A stretch of DNA of 64,000 nucleotides from Anaerococcus lactolyticus ATCC 51172 (GTDB taxonomy: Bacteria > Bacillota > Clostridia > Tissierellales > Peptoniphilaceae), in assembly GCF_000156575.1 (NCBI RefSeq), contig NZ_GG666044.1, forward strand, positions 95,220 through 159,219, in the 5' to 3' direction. Below, in pieces: positions 55,184 through 63,569 of this stretch (position 1 is the stretch's first letter; every line of letters begins with the position of its first letter). Made by a program: the position numbers and the translations under genes. Under the pieces are notes generated by a model that ran no database searches, was not told where the DNA came from, and saw only the letters and a list, made by a program, of their open reading frames with translations.

Positions 55184-55468
55184 GTAAAAAAATAACGTCC
55201 CATATTCCACATAGGAATATAAGGACGTTTAAATCGCGTTACCACCTTATTTTATGCTTGGTCACCCAAACATACACTCATCAAGTACAAACATACTCTA
55301 ATTCTATAACGGGAATTCCCGTACGGATCTCATATCGACCCATCCCATCCAAGGCCATCTTCATCTAGTCGCCTCTTTGCTCCTTTTCACCAACCGGAGC
55401 TCTCTAAAAAAGATTCTTCTAAACTACTCTTCTTGTCATATGGTTTTTTAAAACTTTTATCTCATTGA
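55184..55468 (-). ncRNA. T-box leader, specifier AUG (methionine)
   Basis: On the minus strand the AGTA loop, upper stem GTTTAG/CTAGAT and GAA-G-AUG-G place the specifier AUG at 55356-55358. The T-box AAGGTGGTAACGCG lies at 55235-55248, and the terminator ACGTCC...GGACGT with a T-run at 55184-55228. The downstream genes are metNIQ, in agreement with Met. Confidence 0.9.
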
Positions 55469-55475
55469 TAATGGT

Positions 55476-55504
55476 ATAATACCATTTAAAAATTTTCCTG
55501 TCAA
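55476..55504 (-). promoter_or_regulatory. Promoter of the Met T-box operon
   Basis: TTGACA (55499-55504), 17 bp, TATTAT (55476-55481) on the minus strand. It lies directly after the hydF gene's stop codon. Confidence 0.85.
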
Positions 55505-55512
55505 ATCTTTTT

Positions 55513-56688
55513 TTATTTTTCATCTGGAAGGCTGATTTTTTCAAGGATTCCATTTAATTTTGCAATGGCTATCCCATAATTAGTCATAGGAATGCCAGCC
55601 TCCTTGGCCTTTGCTACCCTAGATAAAACATGGGTCCTATTAAACATACATGAGCCACAAGCTATAATTAGGTCATATTTTTCATAGGCTATTGGATCAT
55701 TTCCCCTAGCAAAATCTATATTTATATCTGGGTGAGTTCTCTTTATAAGCTTTGGAATCTTCACACTTCCTATGTCTTCATCTACCGGAGGATGACTGCA
55801 GGCTTCGGCAATTATAATATTTTTTATATCCCCATCCAAAACCTTAGCTGATTCTACAAAATATTCCAAATCCCCCTTAAAGGCTGAAAATAAAACTGAA
55901 AAGCTTGTAAGTTTTACATCGCTTGGTTTTTTCTCGTAGACTTCCTTAAAGGCCTGGCTGTCGGTAATTATTAAGTCAATTTTATTTAGGCTCTTAATAG
56001 TTGTTTCAAAATTAGAAAGGTCAGTGCAAATAGCACTTGCCCCCTTGTCGATAATTTCCCTGATAGTCATCACCTGTGGTTTTATAAGCCTATCCTTTGG
56101 TGCTGCCGCATCTTGGGGCATGACAAGGACTACCATGTCACCTTTTTTGACCAAGTTTTTGGTAATAGTGAGGTCTTCTTTTTTGTAAAGGGCTTTTATT
56201 TTAGAAAAAATTTCATCCCTTGATTTTGTAGATGCAAGGTCTACGCCGATTGGATTTTTTCCTGCAAAAGCTTTTAGGATTTGACTTCCTTCGCCAGTAT
56301 CAACCTTCATTGCCATGTAGATTACCGGTTTGTCTTTGAATTTTGGGATGATTTCTAAATCATCTCCAGAACTTAAAACATAAAGAAAAACATCCACCTT
56401 GTCTATTTCTGCCAGAGTTTTTTCGTATCTTTCCTTGCCAAGCTGAGTTTCATCTGCAGTTCCTGCCGTATCTATAAAGACAACTGGCCCAAAATCAGTT
56501 ATTTCCATCGCCTTTCTGATTGGGTCTGTAGTTGTGCCCTCAATCGGAGAAACTATGGCAGCATCTTGCCCTGTTAGGTAGTTTAACAGGGTAGATTTGC
56601 CTGAGTTGGTCTTACCAAAAATCCCTATATAGACTCTTTCGCTAAGGCTTGTCTTAGATATAGATGTCACGTTGACCTTCCTCAACAC
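55513..56688 (-). CDS. hydF: [FeFe]-hydrogenase H-cluster maturation GTPase HydF
   Basis: The 391-residue protein has an N-terminal GTPase with G1 GKTNSGKST, the following TT, G3 DTAG and G4-like MKVD. A C-terminal Fe-S domain follows, with the CxH ligand pair in ACSHPP (about 286-291) and CGSC (about 350-353). The canonical HCxxC is ACGSC here. HydF is the scaffold on which HydE and HydG build the 2Fe subcluster. The first ATG overlaps hydG by 35 bp; a GTG at 56670 with AGGAAGG upstream is an alternative. Confidence 0.93.
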   Translation of the reverse strand: MLRKVNVTSISKTSLSERVYIGIFGKTNSGKSTLLNYLTGQDAAIVSPIEGTTTDPIRKAMEITDFGPVVFIDTAGTADETQLGKERYEKTLAEIDKVDVFLYVLSSGDDLEIIPKFKDKPVIYMAMKVDTGEGSQILKAFAGKNPIGVDLASTKSRDEIFSKIKALYKKEDLTITKNLVKKGDMVVLVMPQDAAAPKDRLIKPQVMTIREIIDKGASAICTDLSNFETTIKSLNKIDLIITDSQAFKEVYEKKPSDVKLTSFSVLFSAFKGDLEYFVESAKVLDGDIKNIIIAEACSHPPVDEDIGSVKIPKLIKRTHPDINIDFARGNDPIAYEKYDLIIACGSCMFNRTHVLSRVAKAKEAGIPMTNYGIAIAKLNGILEKISLPDEK

Positions 56689-58072
56689 GTTTGATATTTT
56701 CCCTAGTATTCTCCCTCACTTCTGGATTTGGGATATTTTCTAGTTCTCTTTTTATTAGCATATCAGCATTTGCTACAGTTTTTTCACTTGCGTAGTCAAC
56801 AGCGTATTCTTTTAGGGTCACAAGGGCGTTTGGATGGCAGATATTGCCTATACCATGTTTTTTGACCATGCCCATGAAGACTTCACCTGTCCTACCCTTC
56901 CTATAGCAGGCTGTGCAGAAGGATGGAACGTGATCTTTTTCGATTAGCCAGTTTACAACCTCATCAAGAGTCCTGTTGTCAGCTAGTTCAAATTGGTCAC
57001 TTCCCTTGGTTTCATGTTCTGTATAGCCACCAACAGATGTCTTTGATCCACCAGAAAGTTGGCTAATTCCTAATTCTAAGAGCCTATTTCTCATAGCTTC
57101 TGACTCACGGGTTGAGACAATCATGCCTGTATATGGGACAGAAATCCTGATGCAGGCAACAAGTTTTGCAAACATATCATCTGATAGGGAGTTGTCAAAA
57201 TCATCTGGGTCGATATCGTCAGCTGGTTGGATTCTTGGCACAGAAATTGTGTGAGGTCCAACATTAAAACGAGCTTCCATGTGCTCAGCGTGCATGAGTT
57301 GGCCAATAAATTCGTATTCATAAGAATCAAGTCCGTAAAGCACTCCCATGCCCACGTCATCAATGCCACCTTCCATAGCCCTGTCCATGGCTTCTGTGTG
57401 GTAGGCATAATTTGATTTTGGACCAAACTTGTGGAGGGCTTCGTAGTTTTCCTTGTTGTAGGTTTCTTGGAAGAGGATATAGGTACCAATCTCAGCTTCT
57501 TTTAATTTCCTATAATTTTCTACAGTTGTAGCTGCGATATTAACATTTACACGCCTAATTGCCCCGTTTTTGTGTTTGATATTATAAATTGTATGGATAG
57601 ACTCAAGTATGTAGTCAATTGGGTTATTTATTGGGTCTTCTCCAGCTTCAAGGGCTAGTCTCTTGTGGCCTTGGTCTTGGAGGGCAATTACCTGCTCTTT
57701 GATTTCTTCTTGGCTTAGTTTTTTCCTTGGAATGCTCCTATTTTGACCATGGTATGGACAATATACACAACCATTTACACAATAATTTGACAAATAAAGG
57801 GGTGCAAAGAGCACAATCCTATTAGCGTAAAATTTGTGTTTTAAGTCCTTGGCAAGTTTAAATATTTCCTCATTTAGGTCATCTTCCTTGCAGGATAAAA
57901 GCACAAAAGCTTCCCTGTGGCTAAGGCCCTTGGCCTTTCTAGCCTTTTCTAGAAGCTCTGTGATTAATTTTCTATTGTGAGCGTTCTCCCTGCCGTAGGC
58001 AAGGGTCTCTAAAATTTCTTCGTGATTTATAAATTCTTCTGCATGTGTACTTGCAGGATCGTATTTTGTCAT
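56654..58072 (-). CDS. hydG: H-cluster maturase HydG (tyrosine-cleaving radical SAM)
   Basis: The 472-residue enzyme has the radical SAM motif CVNGCVYC (CxxxCxxC, about 96-103) and the C-terminal auxiliary cluster segment CTACYRKGRTGEVFM (about 388-402). HydG cleaves tyrosine to CO and CN for the active-site Fe. It ends in overlap with hydF. Confidence 0.95.
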   Translation of the reverse strand: MTKYDPASTHAEEFINHEEILETLAYGRENAHNRKLITELLEKARKAKGLSHREAFVLLSCKEDDLNEEIFKLAKDLKHKFYANRIVLFAPLYLSNYCVNGCVYCPYHGQNRSIPRKKLSQEEIKEQVIALQDQGHKRLALEAGEDPINNPIDYILESIHTIYNIKHKNGAIRRVNVNIAATTVENYRKLKEAEIGTYILFQETYNKENYEALHKFGPKSNYAYHTEAMDRAMEGGIDDVGMGVLYGLDSYEYEFIGQLMHAEHMEARFNVGPHTISVPRIQPADDIDPDDFDNSLSDDMFAKLVACIRISVPYTGMIVSTRESEAMRNRLLELGISQLSGGSKTSVGGYTEHETKGSDQFELADNRTLDEVVNWLIEKDHVPSFCTACYRKGRTGEVFMGMVKKHGIGNICHPNALVTLKEYAVDYASEKTVANADMLIKRELENIPNPEVRENTRENIKRVEEGQRDIYI

Positions 58073-58198
58073 TCTTTCCTTCTTTCTTTTCTATGTCCAT
58101 TTATAATTATAATACTTTTTTGGTCAAATTTAAAATAAAATCAGAAAAAAATTAGATTTATTCTAATGAAGTCAATAAAGAATCTTTATAAAATAAGG

Positions 58199-58246
58199 TA
58201 TAATAATTACGTTATCATCTGCCCACAGGGTGGGAGGAGGTGATTT
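58199..58246 (+). promoter_or_regulatory. Promoter -10 and hairpin at the toxin-like gene's ribosome site
   Basis: TATAAT at 58199-58204 on the plus strand precedes CCCAC AGG GTGGG, which abuts AGGAGGTG, the ribosome site of the small gene. Folding would limit access to the site, as in type I toxin mRNAs. The -35 box is weak. Confidence 0.5.
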
Positions 58247-58247
58247 C

Positions 58248-58346
58248 ATGCAGACATTAATAGCAATCATCGTTGCTGTCGTAGCAAATGTAGTTGGTCA
58301 CTTAATTTGCAAATGGCTAGACAGTAATTTGCAAGATGATACTTAG
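58248..58346 (+). CDS. Type-I-toxin-like small membrane peptide (32 aa)
   Basis: The peptide has a strong AGGAGGTG ribosome site and begins MQTLIAIIVAVVANVVGH, a single hydrophobic helix, then a LICKWLDSN end with a short acidic tail. The layout and the C-K-W-L-D tail resemble small Fst/holin-like type I toxins in Firmicutes. A strong terminator follows immediately. It lies on the plus strand between hydE and hydG, whose genes read from the minus strand. No antitoxin RNA could be proven from sequence. Confidence 0.6.
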   Translation: MQTLIAIIVAVVANVVGHLICKWLDSNLQDDT

Positions 58347-58353
58347 CATAAAA

Positions 58354-58384
58354 AGAAGACGAGCCCCACGCTCGTCTTCTTTTC
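58354..58384 (+). terminator. Terminator of the toxin-like gene
   Basis: AGAAGACGAGC CCCAC GCTCGTCTTCT is followed by T residues. Confidence 0.9.
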
Positions 58385-58393
58385 GGTCATACC

Positions 58394-58464
58394 ATGCAAT
58401 ATTAATAGCAATCATGGTTATTATCATTATACCTATCAATCTTATATTTTCAATTCCTTATTAA
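58394..58464 (+). pseudogene. Decayed second copy of the toxin-like gene
   Basis: The DNA ATTAATAGCAATCATGGTT repeats the toxin start region at 58255-58273 with little change. One base is missing after ATGCA compared with the intact gene, so the ATG frame stops after three codons. In the shifted frame the peptide ILIAIMVIIIIPI continues to 58464. A second terminator hairpin (58468-58495) follows, as in the intact copy. This is a tandem duplicate that has decayed. Confidence 0.6.
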
Positions 58465-58467
58465 TTT

Positions 58468-58495
58468 GAAAAGACGAGTTGGGACTCGCCTTTTC
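58468..58495. terminator. Bidirectional terminator after the decayed copy
   Basis: AAGACGAGT TGGG ACTCGCCTT is a stem with T on the plus side and, on the minus strand, T after the other arm, so it may also end hydE transcription. Confidence 0.7.
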
Positions 58496-58571
58496 TTGAT
58501 TCTATGAAAGTGTTCAACTTCATGTGGACATCATACCTCTTAATCTATGTCATTAAATATAGGTTTAATTA

Positions 58572-59597
58572 TCATTTCCCAAAATCAGATACATCTCCCC
58601 TATCGTCCACAACCTGATAGCCAAAGGATGCGATTTCTTTTTCGAGCTGTTTTTTTGCCTCTGCTGCTTCAAGACCTGTGTTCAACTTGTTATCGTAAAG
58701 GTTGTAGGCTTTTTTGGCTTCCTTAGGACTTAAGTTTGGCATCAACACATTAGCTCCTGCCTTTAAGCCTAATTCCCTGCCCTTAGGATTTACTGTTCCT
58801 AGGGCTGTAGTTGCTGGGATTAAGGCGTAGGGGAAAACTATCCTCAATATGGCAACAAGCCTTAGAGTTTTTGTAAAAGACCCATTTTTAAAATCCATGA
58901 AGGGCGTATCATGGCTTACTAGGTATGGTCCAATCCCTACCATGTCTGGCTCCAGTTCTTCAAGAAATCTGATATCTGCAATCAAATCCTCTGTCTTTTG
59001 GTAGGGACTTTCAACCATAAACCCACCCCCAACTTGGTAGCCAATTTTTTTGAGATTATAAAGACATTCTTGCCTATTTTTTAATTTCATTTCTTTTGGA
59101 TGAAGCTTATCGTAATGGGCAGGATTTGAACTTTCTTCCCTTAGTAAATACCTATCAGCCCCTGCATCAAAAAAGGCCTTGTAGTCTTCATAAGATCTTT
59201 CTCCCAAAGAAAGGGTAATCGCCACATCTGGGTAGGCTTCCTTGATAGATTTTAAGACATCAACCATAAAGTCTTGGCTAAACTTAGGATCTTCCCCACC
59301 TTGCATGACAAAGGTCCTAAAACCAAGCTCATAACCAAAGCGAGCTGAATTTAATATTTCTTCCTTGCCGAGCCTATAACGATTCACATGGGTATTAGAT
59401 TTTCTTATTCCACAGTAGTAGCAATCATTTTTACAAATGTTAGAAACCTCGATTAAGCCTCTGAGGTAGACCTTATTGCCGTAAACTTGCCTACGAATTA
59501 CATCAGCCCTTTGAGCTAAAATATCAGTCATCGCCTCATCTTCTATCCATTTTTTTAGAGTTTTGTCATCTATGTGGTTGATTTCTCTTTTTCTCAT
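58572..59597 (-). CDS. hydE: H-cluster maturase HydE (radical SAM)
   Basis: The 341-residue radical SAM enzyme has motif CKNDCYYC (about 56-63), then GGEDPKF and LSLGERSYE, typical of HydE. It makes the dithiomethylamine ligand. It is separated from hydG by the toxin-like island on the opposite strand. Confidence 0.94.
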   Translation of the reverse strand: MRKREINHIDDKTLKKWIEDEAMTDILAQRADVIRRQVYGNKVYLRGLIEVSNICKNDCYYCGIRKSNTHVNRYRLGKEEILNSARFGYELGFRTFVMQGGEDPKFSQDFMVDVLKSIKEAYPDVAITLSLGERSYEDYKAFFDAGADRYLLREESSNPAHYDKLHPKEMKLKNRQECLYNLKKIGYQVGGGFMVESPYQKTEDLIADIRFLEELEPDMVGIGPYLVSHDTPFMDFKNGSFTKTLRLVAILRIVFPYALIPATTALGTVNPKGRELGLKAGANVLMPNLSPKEAKKAYNLYDNKLNTGLEAAEAKKQLEKEIASFGYQVVDDRGDVSDFGK

Positions 59598-59613
59598 ATG
59601 ACCCTCTTCTTGG

Positions 59614-59642
59614 TAAAAAAATTAGGAGGTCATAGGACCTCC
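59614..59642 (-). terminator. Terminator before hydE (end of the HD gene unit)
   Basis: GGAGGTC CTAT GACCTCC on the minus strand is followed by a T-run. Confidence 0.8.
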
Positions 59643-59701
59643 ATCGGGTTTGGTAAAATAAATTCATCTATAATATACCCAAAACTTCCCTTTTTGCAAT
59701 A

Positions 59702-60334
59702 TTATTTTTCATTTCTTAGCAAATTATAGGGAAATTTATAGGAACGAGGTCTTGGCAGGTAGGTTTTTATAGGATTTTCAAGTTTGGCTTCTAGGTCATC
59801 TTGCCAGCCTTTTAATATCTTAAGTCTCTCTTCCCTTTCAGGTGTTTTTGCTATATTTCTCAAAGCCTCTCTCTCATCTAGGCCAAGATACCTACCCTTG
59901 ATCAAATTATTAAGAAGGATTATTAGCTTCTCGTATTCATCAATTTCACGTTTTTTAAGATAAGCTATAATAAAGTCTTCATCCCTCTTGCTTACATTTC
60001 TCTTGCCATGGTAGGAAGAAATTTCACCTGTTACAAAACCATGACCAAGGGCAATCCTTGCTGGATAGAAATAAGCCTCAAACCTCAAAATCCTATATCC
60101 TTCCATCATATGGGCCATATCCCTATATCCATAACCCTTGCCTAGGTCATGAAGACAACCAACTGCATAGGCTATTTCAGGATCCAAGCCAAGCTCTCTG
60201 GCAATTTTTTCGCTGGTTTTGCCAATTATGTGGCTGTGAATTATCCATTCGCCCGGACTTTTTTTAAAAGCCTCGTCCAACATATTTCTTACCTTGTCTT
60301 TGTTTGGTATATTCCCAAATCCTTCCTTATACAT
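59702..60334 (-). CDS. HD-domain protein
   Basis: About 210 residues with the HD signature IHSHIIGKTSEKIAREL (H..), CLHDLGKGYG (HD pair) and a later histidine (ALGHGFVTG, SYHGK). Substrate unknown. The ATG at 60334 overlaps the end of the thioesterase gene (TATGTATAA), which indicates coupling; upstream ATGs at 60355 and 60373 lie inside that gene. Confidence 0.8.
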   Translation of the reverse strand: MYKEGFGNIPNKDKVRNMLDEAFKKSPGEWIIHSHIIGKTSEKIARELGLDPEIAYAVGCLHDLGKGYGYRDMAHMMEGYRILRFEAYFYPARIALGHGFVTGEISSYHGKRNVSKRDEDFIIAYLKKREIDEYEKLIILLNNLIKGRYLGLDEREALRNIAKTPEREERLKILKGWQDDLEAKLENPIKTYLPRPRSYKFPYNLLRNEK

Positions 60335-61016
60335 AGTCCACCATCCCGTATGCATGATCAATTTCCGACCCAATTTTAAAATCTACTTGCTTTTCACTCT
60401 TTTTATAAAAAAGTCCAACTTTTTGCTCAGACCTTATCTGATTTTTGTAAATCATTTTTACATAAGAAATCCTGCCCTCATCAAGTCCAGATATTTCCTT
60501 GATATAATCAAAGTAAACCCCGTTGTTTACATGGTGGTTTCCATCATAGTCTGCCCTTCTAATGGCAATTTCTTTTACCTTTTCGTAAACATCTGGCTTT
60601 TTATAAGCTCTTCCGGAGTAGGTTTCAGCACTTTGCCCATAGGCCTCTAATACTTTACTATCAATTATTCCTGCCCTTTGTTTTTCTTTGTCAAAAAGGA
60701 TAAAGGTCGCCTTGGCTTTTGCAAAAATCTCCCCATCTTTTTTTACCAAAAAATTCCTGTAGGCATAAAACCTCTTCATGTGAGTGGGAATAGTTGTAAT
60801 TTCAATATTAAATCCTTCTCTAATTTGCTTTATAATTTCAATATCCCAACTATAAAGTAGCCAAGTTTTGTCATCCATCTCAGCTAGGTCTTTTTCGACT
60901 TCCCTAGCTTGGCCAAAGGCAAGATCGACCATCAAACCTGTAAGGCTTCTGAGGGTAATTATTCCATTTTCATTTGTAAACATAGACCTAACCTTGTAGG
61001 TTTTTGTATAATCCAT
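60327..61016 (-). CDS. Acyl-ACP thioesterase (FatA/FatB-like)
   Basis: About 229 residues of double hotdog fold. The N-terminal half has YKVRSMFTNENGIIT and WLLYSWDIEI. The C-terminal half contains RRADYDGNHHVNNGVYFDYI, the family's conserved N-H-V-N-N catalytic segment. It hydrolyses acyl-ACP to end fatty-acid chains. The ATG at 61016 follows TAGGAG; the frame to 61043 overlaps the upstream terminator. Confidence 0.88.
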   Translation of the reverse strand: MDYTKTYKVRSMFTNENGIITLRSLTGLMVDLAFGQAREVEKDLAEMDDKTWLLYSWDIEIIKQIREGFNIEITTIPTHMKRFYAYRNFLVKKDGEIFAKAKATFILFDKEKQRAGIIDSKVLEAYGQSAETYSGRAYKKPDVYEKVKEIAIRRADYDGNHHVNNGVYFDYIKEISGLDEGRISYVKMIYKNQIRSEQKVGLFYKKSEKQVDFKIGSEIDHAYGMVDYV

Positions 61017-61027
61017 AGGTCTCCTAA

Positions 61028-61050
61028 CAAAAAAGGGCAGCAACCTGCCC
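61028..61050 (-). terminator. Terminator of the CtpA gene
   Basis: GGGCAG GTTG CTGCCC is followed by TTTTTTT on the minus strand. Confidence 0.9.
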
Positions 61051-61056
61051 TCTTTC

Positions 61057-62259
61057 CTATTTAATCTCTTTCAATAACTCTGCCAAGGCCTTTAGGAATT
61101 GTTGGTCCTTTTTAAAGTTATTATTATTCAAATCTAATTCTTGATTTTTATTTTCAACTTCTATATCTGGTTTAACACCAATTTTATTAATTTTATTGCC
61201 ATTTGGAGTTTTATATTCACTAATTGTAATCTTAGCTCCTGCGCCATTTTCAAGTGGGAACAATTTTTGTACTATACCCTTGCCGAAAGATTTGGTTCCG
61301 ACAATCTTAGCCCTGCCCCTATCCTTAAAGGCTCCAGCTAAAATTTCAGAAGCAGATGCTGAATTTTCATTAATAAGGACTGTCATTGGTATATCATCCT
61401 TATTGGAATCAGATTTTTCTGTAATTACATTGCCGTTTTTATCTTCAGTAGTAACTATGACTCCTTCATCAAGGAAGGTATCGGCAATGTCAAGGCACAC
61501 ATCAAGGGCTCCTCCTGGATTGTTACGCAAATCAAGGACCATCCCTTCTATATCTGAATTTTTAAGTTTAGAATATTTCTCCTTAAAGTCATCCCAAGTT
61601 ATGTCATCAAAAGCAGAAAGCCTTAGGTAACCAATCTTTTTACCGGAAATATTGAGAGTCTTTGTATAAACTGTATCGACAGTCACATCACGTCTTTCGA
61701 CAAGCATAGGAATTAACTCACCCTCAGGCTTATCTTCGCTCACCCTTAAAACTTCAATTTTTACTTTAGTGCCTGGCTCCCCTCTAATCAAGGCTACAGC
61801 CTTATCAAGTTGGGTGGCATCAAAAACATTTCCCTCTACACTCTTAATAAAGTCGCCTGCCTTCATACCAGCTTCCTTGGCTGGGGAATTTTCAAAAACT
61901 TGAACAACCTTAATAAGTCCTTCCTTAGAAGGAGAAACAGTCACACCTATTCCCTTATACCTGCCATCCAAATTCTCCATAAGTTTGCTAAACTCTTCCT
62001 TTGGATAATAGGAAGTATAAGGATCGCCAAGGTTGGCAAACATACCCTTAAGGGCGCCATTATAAAGGTCTTCATCCTTATAATCAAAAAGGAAATTCTT
62101 ATCCAAAAGTCCCTTTAGTGAATCCATCTCGCTAATTAATTCTTTATCTCTAGTAGTCCCACCCTGGCCTAAATCTACATTTGAGCCAAGCATGAAACCA
62201 GCAAAACCAATTGCCCCAATAAGAACAACTGACAAAATTACTTTCCCAAATTTTTTCAT
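61057..62259 (-). CDS. Carboxy-terminal processing protease (S41, CtpA/CtpB type)
   Basis: The 400-residue protein has an N-terminal signal-anchor helix (about 7-26). A PDZ domain (about 90-180) begins near GIGVTVSPSKEGLIKV. The S41 domain has the catalytic serine in NENSASASEILAGAF (about 303) and the lysine in GTKSFGKGIVQ (about 328). It is exported and degrades or matures envelope proteins. It is a single gene with its own terminator. Confidence 0.92.
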   Translation of the reverse strand: MKKFGKVILSVVLIGAIGFAGFMLGSNVDLGQGGTTRDKELISEMDSLKGLLDKNFLFDYKDEDLYNGALKGMFANLGDPYTSYYPKEEFSKLMENLDGRYKGIGVTVSPSKEGLIKVVQVFENSPAKEAGMKAGDFIKSVEGNVFDATQLDKAVALIRGEPGTKVKIEVLRVSEDKPEGELIPMLVERRDVTVDTVYTKTLNISGKKIGYLRLSAFDDITWDDFKEKYSKLKNSDIEGMVLDLRNNPGGALDVCLDIADTFLDEGVIVTTEDKNGNVITEKSDSNKDDIPMTVLINENSASASEILAGAFKDRGRAKIVGTKSFGKGIVQKLFPLENGAGAKITISEYKTPNGNKINKIGVKPDIEVENKNQELDLNNNNFKKDQQFLKALAELLKEIK

Positions 62260-62437
62260 TAACTAAATCCTTTCCAAATAGGTCCTAAGCCCACTTAAAT
62301 TAATACATATATTATATCACAAGATAGGTTAAATTGTAATAAAAAATATAAGCCCACCTAAATTAGCTTTTTAAATAGTATTTTAAAAAATTTTGGGTAA
62401 GTATCAAATAAGAAACCTTTTACAGATTGGAGAAAAA

Positions 62438-63427
62438 ATGCAAATCACAGAAGTTTACAAAAATATATACCAAGCAATCTTCCCCCTAACAGGAAATCCA
62501 CTCAAATCAATCAACATCTATGTCATAAAGGCAAATGATTTTGCTATGATAATCGACACCGGCTTTAATAATCCAGAAAATAGGGCCAACATGGAAGAAT
62601 TGATCCATAGACTAGACCTAAATTTACCAAAAACCAAACTCTTCCTAACCCACCTCCACTCAGATCACGTAGGTCTTGCCAAATGGCTAGAAGATAAGGG
62701 GATTGGAGACATTTACATTTCGGAAAAAGACGGAAAAATGGTCGAAAATGGCATAAATAAAGAAGACTTCCAATGGCAAAACATCATAAAAAATGCCCAC
62801 TTCCAAGGTCTAGGCCCAGAAAATCTAAAAATCGAAGACCACCCTGGCTACAAAAATAGACCAAAGGAAGCTTTTCCCCACACAAAAATCAAACCAGGCT
62901 GGGAAATCGCCATAGGAGACTATAACTTTGTCGCCATCGACGAAGAAGGTCACACACCCGGCATGCTAGGCCTGTATGAAAAAGACCACAAAATTTTATT
63001 CTGTGGTGACCATATCTTAGGAAAAATCACCCCAAACATAACCTATTGGGGTGATGAATTTGGAGATAGCCTCGGCATTTATTTAAAAAATTTAGAAAAA
63101 ATCAAAGACCTAGACATAAAACACCTCTACTCCGCCCATAGGTTTTTGGTAGAAGACACCAACGCCAGAATAGACGAACTTATCGCCCACCACAAAGAAA
63201 GGCTCACCGACTGCCTACAAATAATAAAAAAATTAAAAAGGGCCAACACAACACAAATCACCCAACAAATGCAATGGGACATCAAAGCCAAAGACTGGAA
63301 TGATTTTCCAGCCAGCCAAAAATGGTTCGCCGTAGCCGAAGCCGCCGCCCACCTAAAACACCTTGTAAAGCAAGGTAGGATAAAAGAAGAAGTAATAGAC
63401 GGAGTCGGATTTTATTCCATAATATAA
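62438..63427 (+). CDS. MBL-fold metallo-hydrolase with C-terminal winged-helix region
   Basis: About 329 residues. The metallo-beta-lactamase ligands are THLHSDHVG (about 83-91), a later His in DEEGHTPGM, and Asp in FCGDHIL. The C-terminal 80 residues are helical, like the extension of MBL enzymes related to glyoxalase II and LACTB2. The ATG at 62438 follows TTGGAG and is preferred to the ATG at 62393. Substrate unknown. Confidence 0.85.
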   Translation: MQITEVYKNIYQAIFPLTGNPLKSINIYVIKANDFAMIIDTGFNNPENRANMEELIHRLDLNLPKTKLFLTHLHSDHVGLAKWLEDKGIGDIYISEKDGKMVENGINKEDFQWQNIIKNAHFQGLGPENLKIEDHPGYKNRPKEAFPHTKIKPGWEIAIGDYNFVAIDEEGHTPGMLGLYEKDHKILFCGDHILGKITPNITYWGDEFGDSLGIYLKNLEKIKDLDIKHLYSAHRFLVEDTNARIDELIAHHKERLTDCLQIIKKLKRANTTQITQQMQWDIKAKDWNDFPASQKWFAVAEAAAHLKHLVKQGRIKEEVIDGVGFYSII

Positions 63428-63440
63428 GTCATTAAAATAA

Positions 63441-63478
63441 AAATCCTGCCTAGGTTAATTTCTTAGACAGGATTTTAC
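63441..63478. terminator. Terminator between the MBL gene and the recombinase fragment
   Basis: AAATCCTGCCTAGG...TTAGACAGGATTTT forms a stem with flanking T/A runs and lies between the convergent genes. Confidence 0.75.
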
Positions 63479-63569
63479 TAAAACCAAAGAATTTCGCTCA
63501 AAAAATTCACAATCACATATAGATCATGATTTCTATTCATTTTCAACCAGACTATATCAATTATTATGC

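Noticed and set aside
55169-55210. Extended start of the M20 gene
   Set aside because: It translates the T-box terminator; the ATG at 55168 has AAAAAGGAG.
58481-58571. Antisense antitoxin promoter on the minus strand
   Set aside because: No convincing -35/-10 pair was found, so an antitoxin RNA is suggested but not annotated.
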